Origin: Pseudoalteromonas umbrosa
GTDB lineage: Bacteria > Pseudomonadota > Gammaproteobacteria > Enterobacterales > Alteromonadaceae
NCBI RefSeq assembly: GCF_030125375.1
Contig: NZ_JASJUU010000009.1
Coordinates: 62,001 to 126,000, forward strand
Direction: 5' to 3'
DNA: 64,000 bases
The notes under the pieces are model-generated. The model had not been told where the DNA came from and did no database searches. It worked only from the letters and a program-made list of their open reading frames with translations. The translations under genes and the position numbers were made by a program. Numbering within the stretch: position 1 is the first letter of the stretch; every line of letters begins with the position of its first letter. Below are positions 8,605 through 17,888 of the stretch, piece by piece.

Positions 8605-10791
8605 TTAGCGCTTTTTACTTCTGCGCTGCTTTTCATCATTGACCATGTTGTCCATCATGCCCAATAACATATTTGATTTTTGCTCGACGATTTCGGTCAT
8701 TAAATCCTTACCCTCTTTGATGAAGTCTTGGATCCGTTCGTCTACCGAATTGATAGTGACTAAATCGTAGTAAAAGCATGGCTTTTTTTGCCCGCCACGG
8801 TGGGTACGTTTCTCGGCCTGCTGTCTTTCAATTGGCGACACCGGAGACTCATAAAATGCCATGTGGTTTGCCGTTTGCAAGTTCAGTCCGGTTGAACCTG
8901 ATTTTGAGTTGACGACCGCAGCGATATATTTAGGGTTCTCACGAAAGTCATGTAAGAATGCTTTTTTGTCTTTGGTTTGTGCGTTGAGGGTCAGATAGGG
9001 AATAGCTGCTTTTTTCAACGCGCCTTCAATCATCTCTCCTGTGGCGATGAACTCATGAAAGATAACGATTTTTTCTCCCTCAGGTAAAGAGCCAATCAGG
9101 TCAGTTAGGGCGTCTAATTTTGGTTGCTCTTTGAAAATAATGTCTTCGTAATGTTTGGTTTTTTTCCCATCATCATCGAGCTCATAAACACGGATAAACC
9201 CTGATGCTAAGGTGCGCATTTTGATAAACGTATTTTCTACCTGTTGGCGTTCATCCATCCCCCCAGCCATTGCGTTTGCTTGAATTTCTTCGAGCATGTC
9301 ACGCATGTATTTCAATGCATCTTTTCCCATGGCAACTCGTACGGGAATGAAGGTTTGCTTTGGCAAATCCATACATTCACTATCACGATAACGAATACTG
9401 CGGTTTTGGATCATGCGATTGAGCAGACGCTTTTTATTTTTATTAAACTCCCAATCAACAAATCCCATATGATTGACCTTTTTATCAAAAAAGGTTTCTT
9501 TGAAAATTTGCGGGTGATGGCTCAATGACGCACCCCGATCAATTAAGAAAAACTGTGCCCACAAGTCCATTGGGTTGCGGCCAAATGGGGTGCCGGTGAG
9601 TCCATAACGAAAGCGTGCGGATTCACACAAAGCATCGCAGATCTCAAATGTCAGAGACTCAGGGTTTTTACACTTATGAATTTCATCCATCGCGACCATA
9701 TCAAACTTATCGGCTGTGTATTGCAAAGCCTCATGATCTATGACTCGGCGGCGGTTTTCTGTGGTGGTCACTAAGGATTGTAGGCCTTGGTAGTTAATGA
9801 TCCAAACATCGCCATCGGCCTCTAACAGCGCGCGGCGCTCTTTGGCAGAACCTTCAAGTCCGACTCCTTTAAGCGTGGGTTGATGAACTTGAATTTCATC
9901 CACCCAAGACTGAATATTTGTGAAATTAGGAACCAATACAAGGGCGCGTTTTGCTTCACCTCGGGCGTGGCGATACATGAACAAGTCGAGGAGTAATTTA
10001 GTGTTGTGTGTAACGGTAAAGTCGTTGGTAATAAACAAGCCATCTTCTCGGTCTATTTTAATACAGACTGCTTGGCTGTGACCGTGTGGCTTTACACTCA
10101 CTATGGTTTTATGGCGTCGCGTATCATCCACCAAAATTTCGTTATACTTGGACTCACTCGCCCAGTAACCCAGCGAACGAGCAAGGTACAATGACTGTTC
10201 AATATCTGTGCTGACCGCCATGGCTTTAAGGCGCTGTGCTGCACTGCCCATATTGTCGTCATTGCCCGCAAAATCAATATGTCTGGCTACTAAAGGTACA
10301 TGGTATTTAATGCCTTTATTCACCTGTCCCATAAAGTGCTTTAGTTCCAGTGTTTGGGTAATCTGACCTGTGTCATCACACAGTGACCATAAGTGCTCAG
10401 CACAGCAAATACTGCGGGTACCATCATCAAAGTGCACAGAAAACAAATCAAGGCTACCTTGCGGATAAACACCTTCAACTTGGCAGTGTGCGCCCGAGGG
10501 GTGGATCAGTGTATCCCCGACCATGGTATTGCCAATGGTTCGCCATCCGGTTGGCGTGAGTACGCGTTCGTTGACATGTAAGGCTTTGCCGAGTCCCATA
10601 TCCAAAAAATACATAAATGCGGGATTGGACACACCGAGCGCAATACTCGCCCATTGATGTTTATAGGGTTGGGTATGTACGGGAACGTCACTGAGTGTCT
10701 CTGTTAATTCTTCTAACGATGCTTGTTTTATCCATCGCCAGTCGTCTCTTGGGGCGCGAATAAAGCCATCAATTGCTTTTGGGTTTATCAT
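8605..10791 (-). CDS. SNF2-family helicase/translocase containing an intein
   Basis: The 728-residue precursor is a superfamily 2 SNF2-like ATPase with an in-frame insertion splitting its Walker A loop after GLGK (residue 69). The loop resumes at T264 as TKLLLDLF. Removing residues 70-263 gives DMGLGKTKLLLDLF and a normal protein of about 534 aa. Further motifs are DEIHKCKN (DEAH-type box), GLTGTPFG (motif III), SKSGSTGLNLQ (motif V) and 'QAEKRTHRGGQKKP' (motif VI). SNF2-like phage helicases remodel protein-DNA complexes or help replication and recombination. The ATG at 10791 has AGGTAGAGAT upstream. Confidence 0.92.
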   Translation of the reverse strand: MINPKAIDGFIRAPRDDWRWIKQASLEELTETLSDVPVHTQPYKHQWASIALGVSNPAFMYFLDMGLGKALHVNERVLTPTGWRTIGNTMVGDTLIHPSGAHCQVEGVYPQGSLDLFSVHFDDGTRSICCAEHLWSLCDDTGQITQTLELKHFMGQVNKGIKYHVPLVARHIDFAGNDDNMGSAAQRLKAMAVSTDIEQSLYLARSLGYWASESKYNEILVDDTRRHKTIVSVKPHGHSQAVCIKIDREDGLFITNDFTVTHNTKLLLDLFMYRHARGEAKRALVLVPNFTNIQSWVDEIQVHQPTLKGVGLEGSAKERRALLEADGDVWIINYQGLQSLVTTTENRRRVIDHEALQYTADKFDMVAMDEIHKCKNPESLTFEICDALCESARFRYGLTGTPFGRNPMDLWAQFFLIDRGASLSHHPQIFKETFFDKKVNHMGFVDWEFNKNKKRLLNRMIQNRSIRYRDSECMDLPKQTFIPVRVAMGKDALKYMRDMLEEIQANAMAGGMDERQQVENTFIKMRTLASGFIRVYELDDDGKKTKHYEDIIFKEQPKLDALTDLIGSLPEGEKIVIFHEFIATGEMIEGALKKAAIPYLTLNAQTKDKKAFLHDFRENPKYIAAVVNSKSGSTGLNLQTANHMAFYESPVSPIERQQAEKRTHRGGQKKPCFYYDLVTINSVDERIQDFIKEGKDLMTEIVEQKSNMLLGMMDNMVNDEKQRRSKKR
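10003..10584 (-). mobile_element. class 3-like mini-intein in SNF2 Walker A
   Basis: Residues 70-263 (194 aa) read as an intein. Block A is ALHVNERVLTPTGWRTI, beginning with Ala instead of Cys or Ser. The block B region has CCAEHLW. The end is AVCIKIDREDGLFITNDF and then VTHN followed by Thr as the +1 residue. Non-nucleophilic residue 1, a Trp after the block B His, a Cys in block F and a +1 Thr make up the 'WCT' signature of class 3 inteins, which start splicing from the block F Cys. No LAGLIDADG or HNH motif is evident, so it appears to lack an active homing endonuclease. Confidence 0.85.
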
Positions 10792-11276
10792 ATCTCTACC
10801 TAGTTCATTTAATCATTACTGAGTTGTTTTGCTGACGGCGATATCCGTTTGATGCGGTATATTTATCTGTGTTTGCCAGCCACCTAACGACGTTTGTTAG
10901 GGCGTTAGTCTCATTGTTATGCACTCTTGAGTGACCTCAGCGTTTCACTGAGTGCTGTGCGCAATGTACCACAATCGTTACTAAAAATTAAGCATGTGCA
11001 CTGCGGCCTAACGGATTTCAACTTAATGTGGCTACGCACTTTTTATCTTGGTGTTAACCTTTGTACAAAGGAGAGCTTTTCTATCCCCATCCTCCCCTTT
11101 TCTGTCAATATAAAGTGTTTATTTTTACTGATGTATCTCAGTGTTATAGCGGACTGTTGAGCACAGGTAAAAGCTGGAGCAAAAACTTAAATCATTGTAC
11201 AAAACACTTGCGGTGCAGGGTATTTGCTGCTATCTTACACGCTATGTTTCTAGCCTCTTGCGCCATTGCGTAGCCT
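10792..11276. promoter_or_regulatory. divergent promoter region between the two helicase operons
   Basis: This 485-base gap separates the leftward SNF2 gene from the rightward Hel308-like gene. It holds TTGTACAA at 11061-11068 and 11195-11202, and TGAGAC on the minus strand (complement of 10909-10914). Short open frames here lack convincing ribosome sites or protein-like composition. Confidence 0.5.
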
Positions 11277-13247
11277 ATGTCAAAAATTAAAAATCAGCTT
11301 TATGCTCAACTAGATTGGACCTCCAACCGGTGGGGCTATGTTACGCTTGCGATTAATGGTGACCGCCAAATTGTGATCAAGTCACTGGATGGACGCTGTG
11401 AAAACTGGCTAGTGAGCGGGTTTAATGTTGATTTGGAATTTCAGGCAGATGCCGTTCGTTTGATTACATTTGATCCAATATCGAACATGATAGTCAAAGA
11501 ATACGACCCTGGTATCAAATCTGGCAGTGACTTTGAAGCGCGTATGCTGGACACCCTCGAAGGGTTGGCAGACAAGCAATCTATTGATTACGCGGAACTT
11601 GAGTTTTGCCCTAAATGTGGTTCTCACAAAACCATTCGCATCAATGCGGGTCGACCAATGAAATCATGCAGTGACTATTTTGTGTGCTCTGGTAAGGAGT
11701 TAGCAAAAGAAAAGATTCACCCGCTGCGTGAGCTCGATGCCCCTAGTCAGCAATACTTCCTGCGTGAAGGACACATGTTGCCAGATGCCTTGGCAAAGAC
11801 GCCCAGCCACAACAAGCAATCTGCCAGTGCCGAAGGTACGTTGACCTTTGGCGATGTCACAGAAGTGGATGGCCAATCGGGTGTTGGTTTGCCATTGGTC
11901 AGTGATGCCGATGTGATCCCCACCAGTACGTTCAAGCTTTTGACATACCCATTCAGTCATTTTAATCGTGTGCAAAGCACGCTGCTGGCCAATAACATCC
12001 ATAAAAGTGATGTGAATTTAGTGTTGGGTACAGCGACGTCATCAGGAAAAACCGTCTGTGCAGAATTGTGTATGGCGAGAACTTTGGCCACCGGTGGGAA
12101 AGTTGTTTACGTCTCGCCTTTGCGCGCACTGACCCAAGAAAAATATGAAGATTGGTCGGAGACATTTGGCCGCGATTATGACATTGGCATCATGACTGGT
12201 GATTACCAGCTTACCGAAAGTCGCGCGCGCGAGGTGAATCAGTCAGAGATACTGTGTGTGACCTCTGAAATGCTCGACTCGCGCACTCGTAAATATGGCT
12301 CGGAGAAAAGTGCTTGGATAGATGATGTGCGCTTGGTCGTTGTCGATGAGTCACATATCATTGGTACAGCGCGAGGCCATGCTGTGGAAGCAGGATTGAT
12401 GCGATTCACAGCGCTAAACCCAAAAGCCCGTATTTTATTTATGTCAGCCACCATGCCTAATGTGATGGATTTCGCAAAATGGCTCAGTGTGCTCAATGAC
12501 AAAACAACCCAAGTGATTAATTCACCGTGGCGTCCAACCCCACTGACATGGCACTTCCCGCAGTACATTGAGCAGGGAGATTACCGACGCAATCAACAGG
12601 CCAAAATTCAAGAGGCCGTCAAAGCCGTGTTGGCGCCAGAGCGTGCCGATGAAAAGTGCTTATTGTTTGTGCATGATAAAACCACAGGTAAAGACTTAGT
12701 GCGTAAACTGCGTGCCGAGGGCGTGGTCACAGAGTTTCATAATGCCGATGCGCCAAAGGATACCCGAAAGCGCATTGAACGCGAATTTAAAGATCCCCTT
12801 GGCAAAATCCGTGTCTTGGTCGCGACTAGCACCCTCGCTTGGGGCGTCAACGTTCCGGCAAAAAATGCCATCATCGTTGGTACAACGCGCGGCATCAACC
12901 CTGTTGATCTTGCGGATATACATCAAATGGCCGGCCGTGCTGGCCGTGCACTGCCTCCTGAGTATTATATCCAGACGCCAGATGCTCAGGCTTATTCACA
13001 GTCGAGTTTTGACCGTCTGACATTGCGATTTTTAGAGAGTGGTGAGCACAATATCGCAGATGCTCAAATCATTGATATACGCAGTGATAAGTCACAGGCA
13101 CCGCAGCCTCATATTGCTCCTAAACGACGTACCCGCAGAGCACGCCGAGCCTTTGATATCGATGTAGAATCTTTGATTGAAGACCTTGGCAGTCAACGTC
13201 AAAGGGTGCGGGGTAAAAGCCGTCGCCCGACAGTCAAAACAAATTAA
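11277..13247 (+). CDS. Ski2/Hel308-like DNA helicase, motor domains
   Basis: The 656-residue protein has an N-terminal domain with a zinc ribbon (C111, C114, C131, C137; CPKCGSH...) followed by two RecA domains of a superfamily 2 helicase. Motifs include GTATSSGKT (251-259, motif I), SPLRALTQEK (Ia), DESH (357-360, motif II), LFMSATMP (III), STLAWGVNVPA (V) and QMAGRAGRA (VI). After motif VI the protein ends in a basic tail rather than the winged-helix and ratchet domains that complete Hel308; those are encoded by the next gene. No strong ribosome site precedes the ATG. Hel308-type enzymes unwind forks and restart replication. Confidence 0.88.
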   Translation: MSKIKNQLYAQLDWTSNRWGYVTLAINGDRQIVIKSLDGRCENWLVSGFNVDLEFQADAVRLITFDPISNMIVKEYDPGIKSGSDFEARMLDTLEGLADKQSIDYAELEFCPKCGSHKTIRINAGRPMKSCSDYFVCSGKELAKEKIHPLRELDAPSQQYFLREGHMLPDALAKTPSHNKQSASAEGTLTFGDVTEVDGQSGVGLPLVSDADVIPTSTFKLLTYPFSHFNRVQSTLLANNIHKSDVNLVLGTATSSGKTVCAELCMARTLATGGKVVYVSPLRALTQEKYEDWSETFGRDYDIGIMTGDYQLTESRAREVNQSEILCVTSEMLDSRTRKYGSEKSAWIDDVRLVVVDESHIIGTARGHAVEAGLMRFTALNPKARILFMSATMPNVMDFAKWLSVLNDKTTQVINSPWRPTPLTWHFPQYIEQGDYRRNQQAKIQEAVKAVLAPERADEKCLLFVHDKTTGKDLVRKLRAEGVVTEFHNADAPKDTRKRIEREFKDPLGKIRVLVATSTLAWGVNVPAKNAIIVGTTRGINPVDLADIHQMAGRAGRALPPEYYIQTPDAQAYSQSSFDRLTLRFLESGEHNIADAQIIDIRSDKSQAPQPHIAPKRRTRRARRAFDIDVESLIEDLGSQRQRVRGKSRRPTVKTN

Positions 13248-13270
13248 TAGCGCCTTGGAGATAAACAGCA

Positions 13271-14278
13271 ATGGCTGATTTAAAAGCACATCACAAAGTG
13301 ATCTTAGCTGACAGTGTAGAGGAAGCGAAAACTTGGCTTGCAGAACACGACGAGGTGTATTTGAACAAATATCACGGACATTGTTTGCTGATCTGTGATA
13401 ACCCACCCCAGTGGCAAAGCCGTATTCAAGAATTGCGAGAAGTAGACTCACAGTTGGTGGATGAATCGACCCTTGGCTTTCATATTCTTGCAGAGGTTGA
13501 TTCAGGCGCTATCACCAAGCGAGAGGATGTGCAAAAGTGGTTCAGTCGCTCTTTGGCATTTGTTCAGGGTAAGGTTGAGCAAAGCGTCGTGGATAAAGTA
13601 TTACGAGATTTATTGATGACGCGCATGCTTTTAGAGACTGGCGGGCGTTTGCTGATCACCGATATCGGCAGAGTGTCTGCGGTTTGGTATTACAAACCGG
13701 AAGATGTATTTCACTGGTGGCGTGCTTTGCAAGATGTGGCTGATAATGACCTTTGGGAAAATGACTTGGCGATGTCTTACGCTGTGGGTGGTGCGCCGAG
13801 CTATAACCTAGATTACATTCCCAAAGCGCAGGCCAAGCAAGTGGAGGGGTACGAAAAAGAGTTGCTTAAGCAATTACGTAGCGTGCGAGCAACGGCACTG
13901 ACAGCAGACTTGTACGACCATATCAGTGGTAAAGTGATCCCCGCTACGCGTTTATCAGGCTTTAAGTATGACAGCTCACGTATCTTCCAAGCGATGCGAC
14001 AAATTGCCAAAGCATGTGATTGGGAACGTCCAGAAGGTTACTGGCATTTGCTGGAAACGCGTTTCAAAAATGGTACAACACAGTCTGTCGCCGAGTTAAT
14101 AGAGGTGGAGGGGCTTGGCGTGATGTTGATCCGAAAACTTTCCAACTTTGGTATAAAATCGCTCTCCGATCTAATTGCCAAGGATAAGCGCCATAAAGTA
14201 GAGCGGATTTTAGGTAAAAAGTACGACACAGCGCTGGCCTCTGCAAAGCAATTGCTCAGAAAACAGTATGAAAGTTAA
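13271..14278 (+). CDS. detached C-terminal half of a Hel308-like helicase (WH, ratchet, HhH)
   Basis: This 335-residue protein matches the part missing from the preceding helicase. Residues about 36-80 (GHCLLIC ... FHILAEVDSG) resemble the Ski2-family segment after motif VI. Residues 80-145 form a winged helix ending LLITDIGRVSAVWYYKPED, very like the family's 'L+ lG+ as yYi.p'. A helical ratchet-like region follows, and about 280-305 hold a helix-hairpin-helix (VEGLGVMLIRKLSNFGIKS). The start 24 bases after the helicase stop, with GGAGAT, implies co-translation. I infer that the two proteins form one enzyme. Confidence 0.75.
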   Translation: MADLKAHHKVILADSVEEAKTWLAEHDEVYLNKYHGHCLLICDNPPQWQSRIQELREVDSQLVDESTLGFHILAEVDSGAITKREDVQKWFSRSLAFVQGKVEQSVVDKVLRDLLMTRMLLETGGRLLITDIGRVSAVWYYKPEDVFHWWRALQDVADNDLWENDLAMSYAVGGAPSYNLDYIPKAQAKQVEGYEKELLKQLRSVRATALTADLYDHISGKVIPATRLSGFKYDSSRIFQAMRQIAKACDWERPEGYWHLLETRFKNGTTQSVAELIEVEGLGVMLIRKLSNFGIKSLSDLIAKDKRHKVERILGKKYDTALASAKQLLRKQYES

Positions 14279-14295
14279 GCGCAAAAAATTGACCA

Positions 14296-14349
14296 TTGTA
14301 CAAACTTGAAAAAAGGTTTTACTTCTATGAAAAATCCGTTATTGTACAA
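14296..14349. promoter_or_regulatory. paired TTGTACAA sites
   Basis: Palindromes at 14296-14303 and 14342-14349 occupy the 130-base gap before the 14409 gene. Centres are 46 bases apart. Confidence 0.5.
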
Positions 14350-14408
14350 TTCGCCTTTAATAAATCGCTGTAACGCAGGCGATTACATCGAAAATTGGAT
14401 AACCAAAA

Positions 14409-15617
14409 ATGACCGATAAAATTAATTACGTTTTAGATGCTGCGTTGGAAGTACTGCCCATGCTTACCGACGAAAGTGATAGTAATTACTTCATTCAAAG
14501 CACAGATACGCCTGAGATCGTCAGTGGTAAAGTCTACGACGCATTTGTTTATGGCCTCACTGATGCGCAATATAACGCGTTAATTAGCAGTGCTCGCGAG
14601 TCAGCAGAGCGTGCTAAGGTTATTTCAACCGTTAAGGAATGGACAGATAACGTCGGCGATATTTTTGAATTGGAACTTAATCCGAACGACCTAGGCGCAC
14701 AAGCATCGCTGTTTTCAGATTTCCCAGCGCCAGATAATGCTGGAGATGATGAAGACATATTAACTGTGGGCTGGGCGTTAACGCAGTGGCCAGCAGACAC
14801 CGCTTTACCGGCTGTGATTGAATCTAAGCTCAATGCACAAGCGGTTCTTCCTAACGTTGCTGACAAACTTGCGCAAATGTTCCCAAGCGTATCTAAACGT
14901 CAACGCCGAGGCAGACGCAGAGAAGCAGAGCCAGTTTTAAGCCCTAAAGATCAAGAGTTAGCTGATTTAGCGAATCTTTCTCATACAGATATTAGTTCAG
15001 CTGAGGCAGCACTCAACGAGCTGAATTTAGATAATGCGGCAGCACAAGAAGAAGCGGCGCGTAAAGCACAAGAACAAGCACGGCGTGTGGCAGAGGCTGA
15101 AGCTGAGGCAGCGCGCAAGGCACAAGCTCAGCGTCTAGCGGAAGAGGAAGCACAGCGTAAGGCTGCGAAAGAAGCTGAACGTAAAGCGCAGGCTGAGGCA
15201 GAAAAACGTGCCAAAGCTGAAGCTAAGCGTTTGGCCAAAGAAGAAGCTGAACGCATCAAAGCACAAGAAAAAGCCAAGAAACGCTCCATCCGCACCACCA
15301 GTATCAGCGCCAATCCATACGGTGTGGTTGCAACCATGCGTAAACTTATCTTAATTGATAAAGAGATCCGCTGGGATGAAGTTGCGGCCATCATGGCTGA
15401 ATTGGGCGTGGATGCGAAAAAAGGCACCTGGTCGCCAAAGTTGTCAGATTTGCGTGGCGCGTATGAGTACTTCGAGTCTATTGGTTTGATCGATCAAGAC
15501 CATTTAGAAACCATCAGTAATGTCAGCGATTTAGTGCAATACGATGACAGTATGGATGCCGAGTATACCGAGCGCCTAGAAGCGGCGGTGATCAAGCATC
15601 TCAAATCTAAAAAGTAA
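14409..15617 (+). CDS. alanine-rich coiled-coil protein with C-terminal globular domain
   Basis: The 402-residue protein has an acidic N-terminal domain (about 1-150). A long Ala/Glu/Lys/Arg coiled coil spans about 215-295 (repeats like AEAEAARKAQAQRLAEEEAQ). A compact C-terminal domain (about 300-402) contains NPYGVVATMRKLILIDKEI, WDEVAAIMAELGVD and an aromatic 'RGAYEYFESIGLID' helix. The tail domain looks like a small helical DNA- or protein-binding fold, but I do not recognise the family. GGATAA precedes the ATG and a strong terminator follows. Confidence 0.75.
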   Translation: MTDKINYVLDAALEVLPMLTDESDSNYFIQSTDTPEIVSGKVYDAFVYGLTDAQYNALISSARESAERAKVISTVKEWTDNVGDIFELELNPNDLGAQASLFSDFPAPDNAGDDEDILTVGWALTQWPADTALPAVIESKLNAQAVLPNVADKLAQMFPSVSKRQRRGRRREAEPVLSPKDQELADLANLSHTDISSAEAALNELNLDNAAAQEEAARKAQEQARRVAEAEAEAARKAQAQRLAEEEAQRKAAKEAERKAQAEAEKRAKAEAKRLAKEEAERIKAQEKAKKRSIRTTSISANPYGVVATMRKLILIDKEIRWDEVAAIMAELGVDAKKGTWSPKLSDLRGAYEYFESIGLIDQDHLETISNVSDLVQYDDSMDAEYTERLEAAVIKHLKSKK

Positions 15618-15633
15618 CGAATTTTATATATGC

Positions 15634-15660
15634 AAAAGGGTCAATATGGCCCTTTTTTAT
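15634..15660 (+). terminator. intrinsic terminator
   Basis: AAAAGGG and CCCTTTT arms around TCAATATGG lead into six T, directly after the 14409 gene. Confidence 0.8.
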
Positions 15661-15761
15661 CGCCTCCCTTCTCTGTAAATAAAACCGCTCTTTTCTTGAT
15701 AATAGATCGACTAAAAGCACTGCGAACCAGCTACTTAGACAGTTGTGGTTTACTACTTTTA

Positions 15762-15784
15762 TTGTACAACAATTCAGGTATACT
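15762..15784 (+). promoter_or_regulatory. promoter/operator box of cassette 1
   Basis: TTGTACAA (15762-15769) and a TATACT -10-like hexamer (15779-15784) are separated exactly as in cassette 2 (17866-17888), with identical bases between them, while flanking DNA has diverged. The remainder of 15661-15981 is a leader without a gene. Confidence 0.6.
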
Positions 15785-15981
15785 ATATCCCGCTACACAC
15801 AATAAATGAGATGTTATTTGTGGTGTCGCACAACCTCACTGCTGTAATTTAAAATTGAGCCTGCAAGCAAATATTGATAATGCGTGCGTGGCTGATTTTC
15901 ATAATATCAGTGGTATAAGGACAAGGATAAGGGCTTCAAATAATAAGAAACCCGCTTTTAAACAAGATCAGGAAATATCAA

Positions 15982-17046
15982 ATGAAAGCGTTATTTACTA
16001 CTTCAATCGTACTGATGCTAAGCGCATTTCCCGCGCTGGCTGAAGATACCATCGTATATGCACGAGACATAGACTGGGGAACAACTCACAAAAAAGATAA
16101 TGTTGCCGTTGCAGCATCACAATTTAGTGCTTATGCATCATCGCAAATGCTGCATCACAGTGTAGAGCAATTTGCTGATGAACAATCAGTAACAGGCCAG
16201 CGGATCAACTTCAGTGGCGGCGTATCAGCGCAGCTATCTGGCGCCTCAAAATTTTCTAAATTGGAAGGCAAAGCAACGGCAGGGCTGACTTCAATCGATT
16301 TATCAAATCTTGTTTTAACATTTGATAAGCCTGTCAGGTCTTTTGGTTTTAAGGCCGTGGATGTGAATGTAGGATCTGCGAATCTTGACATTCAGGTTGC
16401 ATATCAAGATGGCACATCAGCCACTTTTAACTTACCAGAAGTGGTTCATGTGTATAACAACTTAACTTTTTGGGGTATCCATGCTGATAAAGCCATAAAA
16501 AGTGTTTCCATCGACCGCACAGACGTACAGGATAGAGTTTTTCTCGATGAGTTCGTGGTGATTGGGGAGAGTGTGTATCGCGATCCAACCTCAAATGAGG
16601 GACTTATTGAATATATTACGGATAGCTGCCAAGTCGCTCCGCGTGATTACATGGATGAGAATGGCGCAGTAGCGATTAAAACGCCACTTGGTCAATACAT
16701 TAATCATGGCCATATCGCATGTACTGGTTCGTTAAAAGGCGGCAAGGTTTCTGTGATCAGAGCGTCTTTTTCAGCGAATAGGTTTTTAGGTAATAAATCG
16801 ACAGATTGGTGCTTTGTGCGAAATAATTATCGCAATGTAACGATGCGTATCAGTCCTGCGCACTGGGGTCATGAAGTGATTGATGGCCAGAAGGTATCTA
16901 CCATGACGATTCGCTTCACACACAGTGGCCAGTTCCCACACAAGCCATACGGTTATGCAGCGACTTATTGTCGGTTTGCTGACCCGCAAGCGGACAACAT
17001 GAAGCTGATCGGTAGTTCTTATTCTGTAACCCGTGACACATTTTAA
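15982..17046 (+). CDS. secreted protein A1, beta-sandwich-like, unknown function
   Basis: This 354-residue protein has a Sec signal peptide (MKALFTTSIVLMLSAFPALA, cleavage near residue 20). A central domain (about 90-190) contains FDKPVRSFGFKAVDVNV, FWGIHADKAIKSVSI and FLDEFVVIG, the layout of a beta-sandwich domain seen in many secreted bacterial proteins. The C-terminal domain has four cysteines (DSCQ, IACTG, DWCF, TYCRF) conserved in the paralogue at 18085, implying two disulfides and an extracytoplasmic location. No enzyme motif is visible. Gene B1 follows after 14 bases. Confidence 0.85.
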   Translation: MKALFTTSIVLMLSAFPALAEDTIVYARDIDWGTTHKKDNVAVAASQFSAYASSQMLHHSVEQFADEQSVTGQRINFSGGVSAQLSGASKFSKLEGKATAGLTSIDLSNLVLTFDKPVRSFGFKAVDVNVGSANLDIQVAYQDGTSATFNLPEVVHVYNNLTFWGIHADKAIKSVSIDRTDVQDRVFLDEFVVIGESVYRDPTSNEGLIEYITDSCQVAPRDYMDENGAVAIKTPLGQYINHGHIACTGSLKGGKVSVIRASFSANRFLGNKSTDWCFVRNNYRNVTMRISPAHWGHEVIDGQKVSTMTIRFTHSGQFPHKPYGYAATYCRFADPQADNMKLIGSSYSVTRDTF

Positions 17047-17060
17047 AGGAGTGAAAAGTC

Positions 17061-17747
17061 ATGCAAAAAATGAATGCTATTTTATTGACCGCTGGATTAC
17101 TTGCTAGTGCCGTATCAACGTCTACTTTTGCCTCTTCGTATGCGATGCGCTGTAGCTTGACTGGGGCGCAGTATACGGGCACCAAAACCGGTGAAATGGG
17201 CGGTATGGACCAAACAGTTTGGCAAAATGCTGCGGGTAATCGATACGGATTAGGTCAACCTACGCTTGCAGACGAAGAGTTTGCGGGGATCCCAACTCAG
17301 GTTATATGCCCTGTTCAAGTCCGTTCAATTGTTCACTCGCAATATTCTGATATTCTCTCTGAATTATATGTCGGAGCTGCGTGGCTAGCTGGACGTGAAG
17401 GGGATATTAGTTCGATTGTCAGTTGTGACATCGTACTGCGTCAAAAAGGACGTGAGATATTCAGAGAGCCTCTGAATATTATCAATGAAGTGGATTCGAG
17501 CTTTATCCGCTACACATATTGGAACTATAATATTTCTTTGGGTCTTGCTTACACACCTGAAGGAGAAACGTCTCCTGTGGTATTAAAGCAATACGGATTA
17601 AAACTAGACTCGCAAGCCTATCGTGCATTGGCGACTGATAACACGAACCTACCTGATAGTAGTTATGTTGATTGTACAGTTAATAATGATTACAGTCAGG
17701 CTCACGCGATCACGATTTTGCCTGCGGCAGGCAGATTCATTTTCTAA
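17061..17747 (+). CDS. secreted protein B1, unknown function
   Basis: The product (228 aa) starts with a signal peptide (MQKMNAILLTAGLLASAVST, Ala-X-Ala-like site near SSTFA). The mature part has four cysteines (MRCSL, VICPV, VSCDI, VDCTV) shared with the paralogue at 19146, and a well conserved C-terminal half (GREGDISSIVSCDIVLRQKG; YVDCTVNNDYSQAHAITI). GGAGTG precedes the ATG, 14 bases after gene A1. A joint extracytoplasmic function with A is likely, since the pair was duplicated together. I do not recognise the fold. Confidence 0.83.
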   Translation: MQKMNAILLTAGLLASAVSTSTFASSYAMRCSLTGAQYTGTKTGEMGGMDQTVWQNAAGNRYGLGQPTLADEEFAGIPTQVICPVQVRSIVHSQYSDILSELYVGAAWLAGREGDISSIVSCDIVLRQKGREIFREPLNIINEVDSSFIRYTYWNYNISLGLAYTPEGETSPVVLKQYGLKLDSQAYRALATDNTNLPDSSYVDCTVNNDYSQAHAITILPAAGRFIF

Positions 17748-17758
17748 CCACCCGATTT

Positions 17759-17786
17759 AAGGCCTTTTAAAAAGGCCTTTTTTATT
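17759..17786 (+). terminator. intrinsic terminator of cassette 1
   Basis: AAGGCCTTTT/AAAAGGCCTT stem followed by six T. Confidence 0.85.
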
Positions 17787-17865
17787 CCCATTCCCCTTTA
17801 CAGCGGTAACCACGTAACAAGGCCAATGCGCGAGCCATTAAGGTCAGCTTAGCTTACTTCTTTTA

Positions 17866-17888
17866 TTGTACAACAATTCAGGTATACT
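17866..17888 (+). promoter_or_regulatory. promoter/operator box of cassette 2
   Basis: TTGTACAA (17866-17873) and TATACT (17883-17888), base-for-base the same as the box of cassette 1. Confidence 0.6.

Larger units (their letters stand above)
15738..17786 (+). repeat. secreted-protein cassette, copy 1
   Basis: This is one of two tandem homologous units of about 2 kb. Each contains the same parts in the same order: TTGTACAA promoter box, long leader, gene A, gene B, and an AAGGCCTT hairpin terminator. Similarity with copy 2 is highest in the promoter box, the last 60-70 bases of the leader, both signal peptides and the 3' half of gene B. It is lower in the first part of the leader and the middle of the genes, so the duplication is not recent. 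Confidence 0.85.

Noticed and set aside
8605..10791. Active homing endonuclease in the intein
   Set aside because: No LAGLIDADG, HNH or GIY-YIG motif in residues 140-235, and the intein is only 194 aa.
10927..11273. Two short plus-strand frames between the helicase genes
   Set aside because: No ribosome sites, unusual Cys/Phe-rich composition, and they cover palindromes and promoter-like DNA.
11277..14278. Split helicase as a frameshift error
   Set aside because: The upstream gene has its own basic tail and stop, and the downstream gene has a ribosome site, ATG and extra N-terminal residues.
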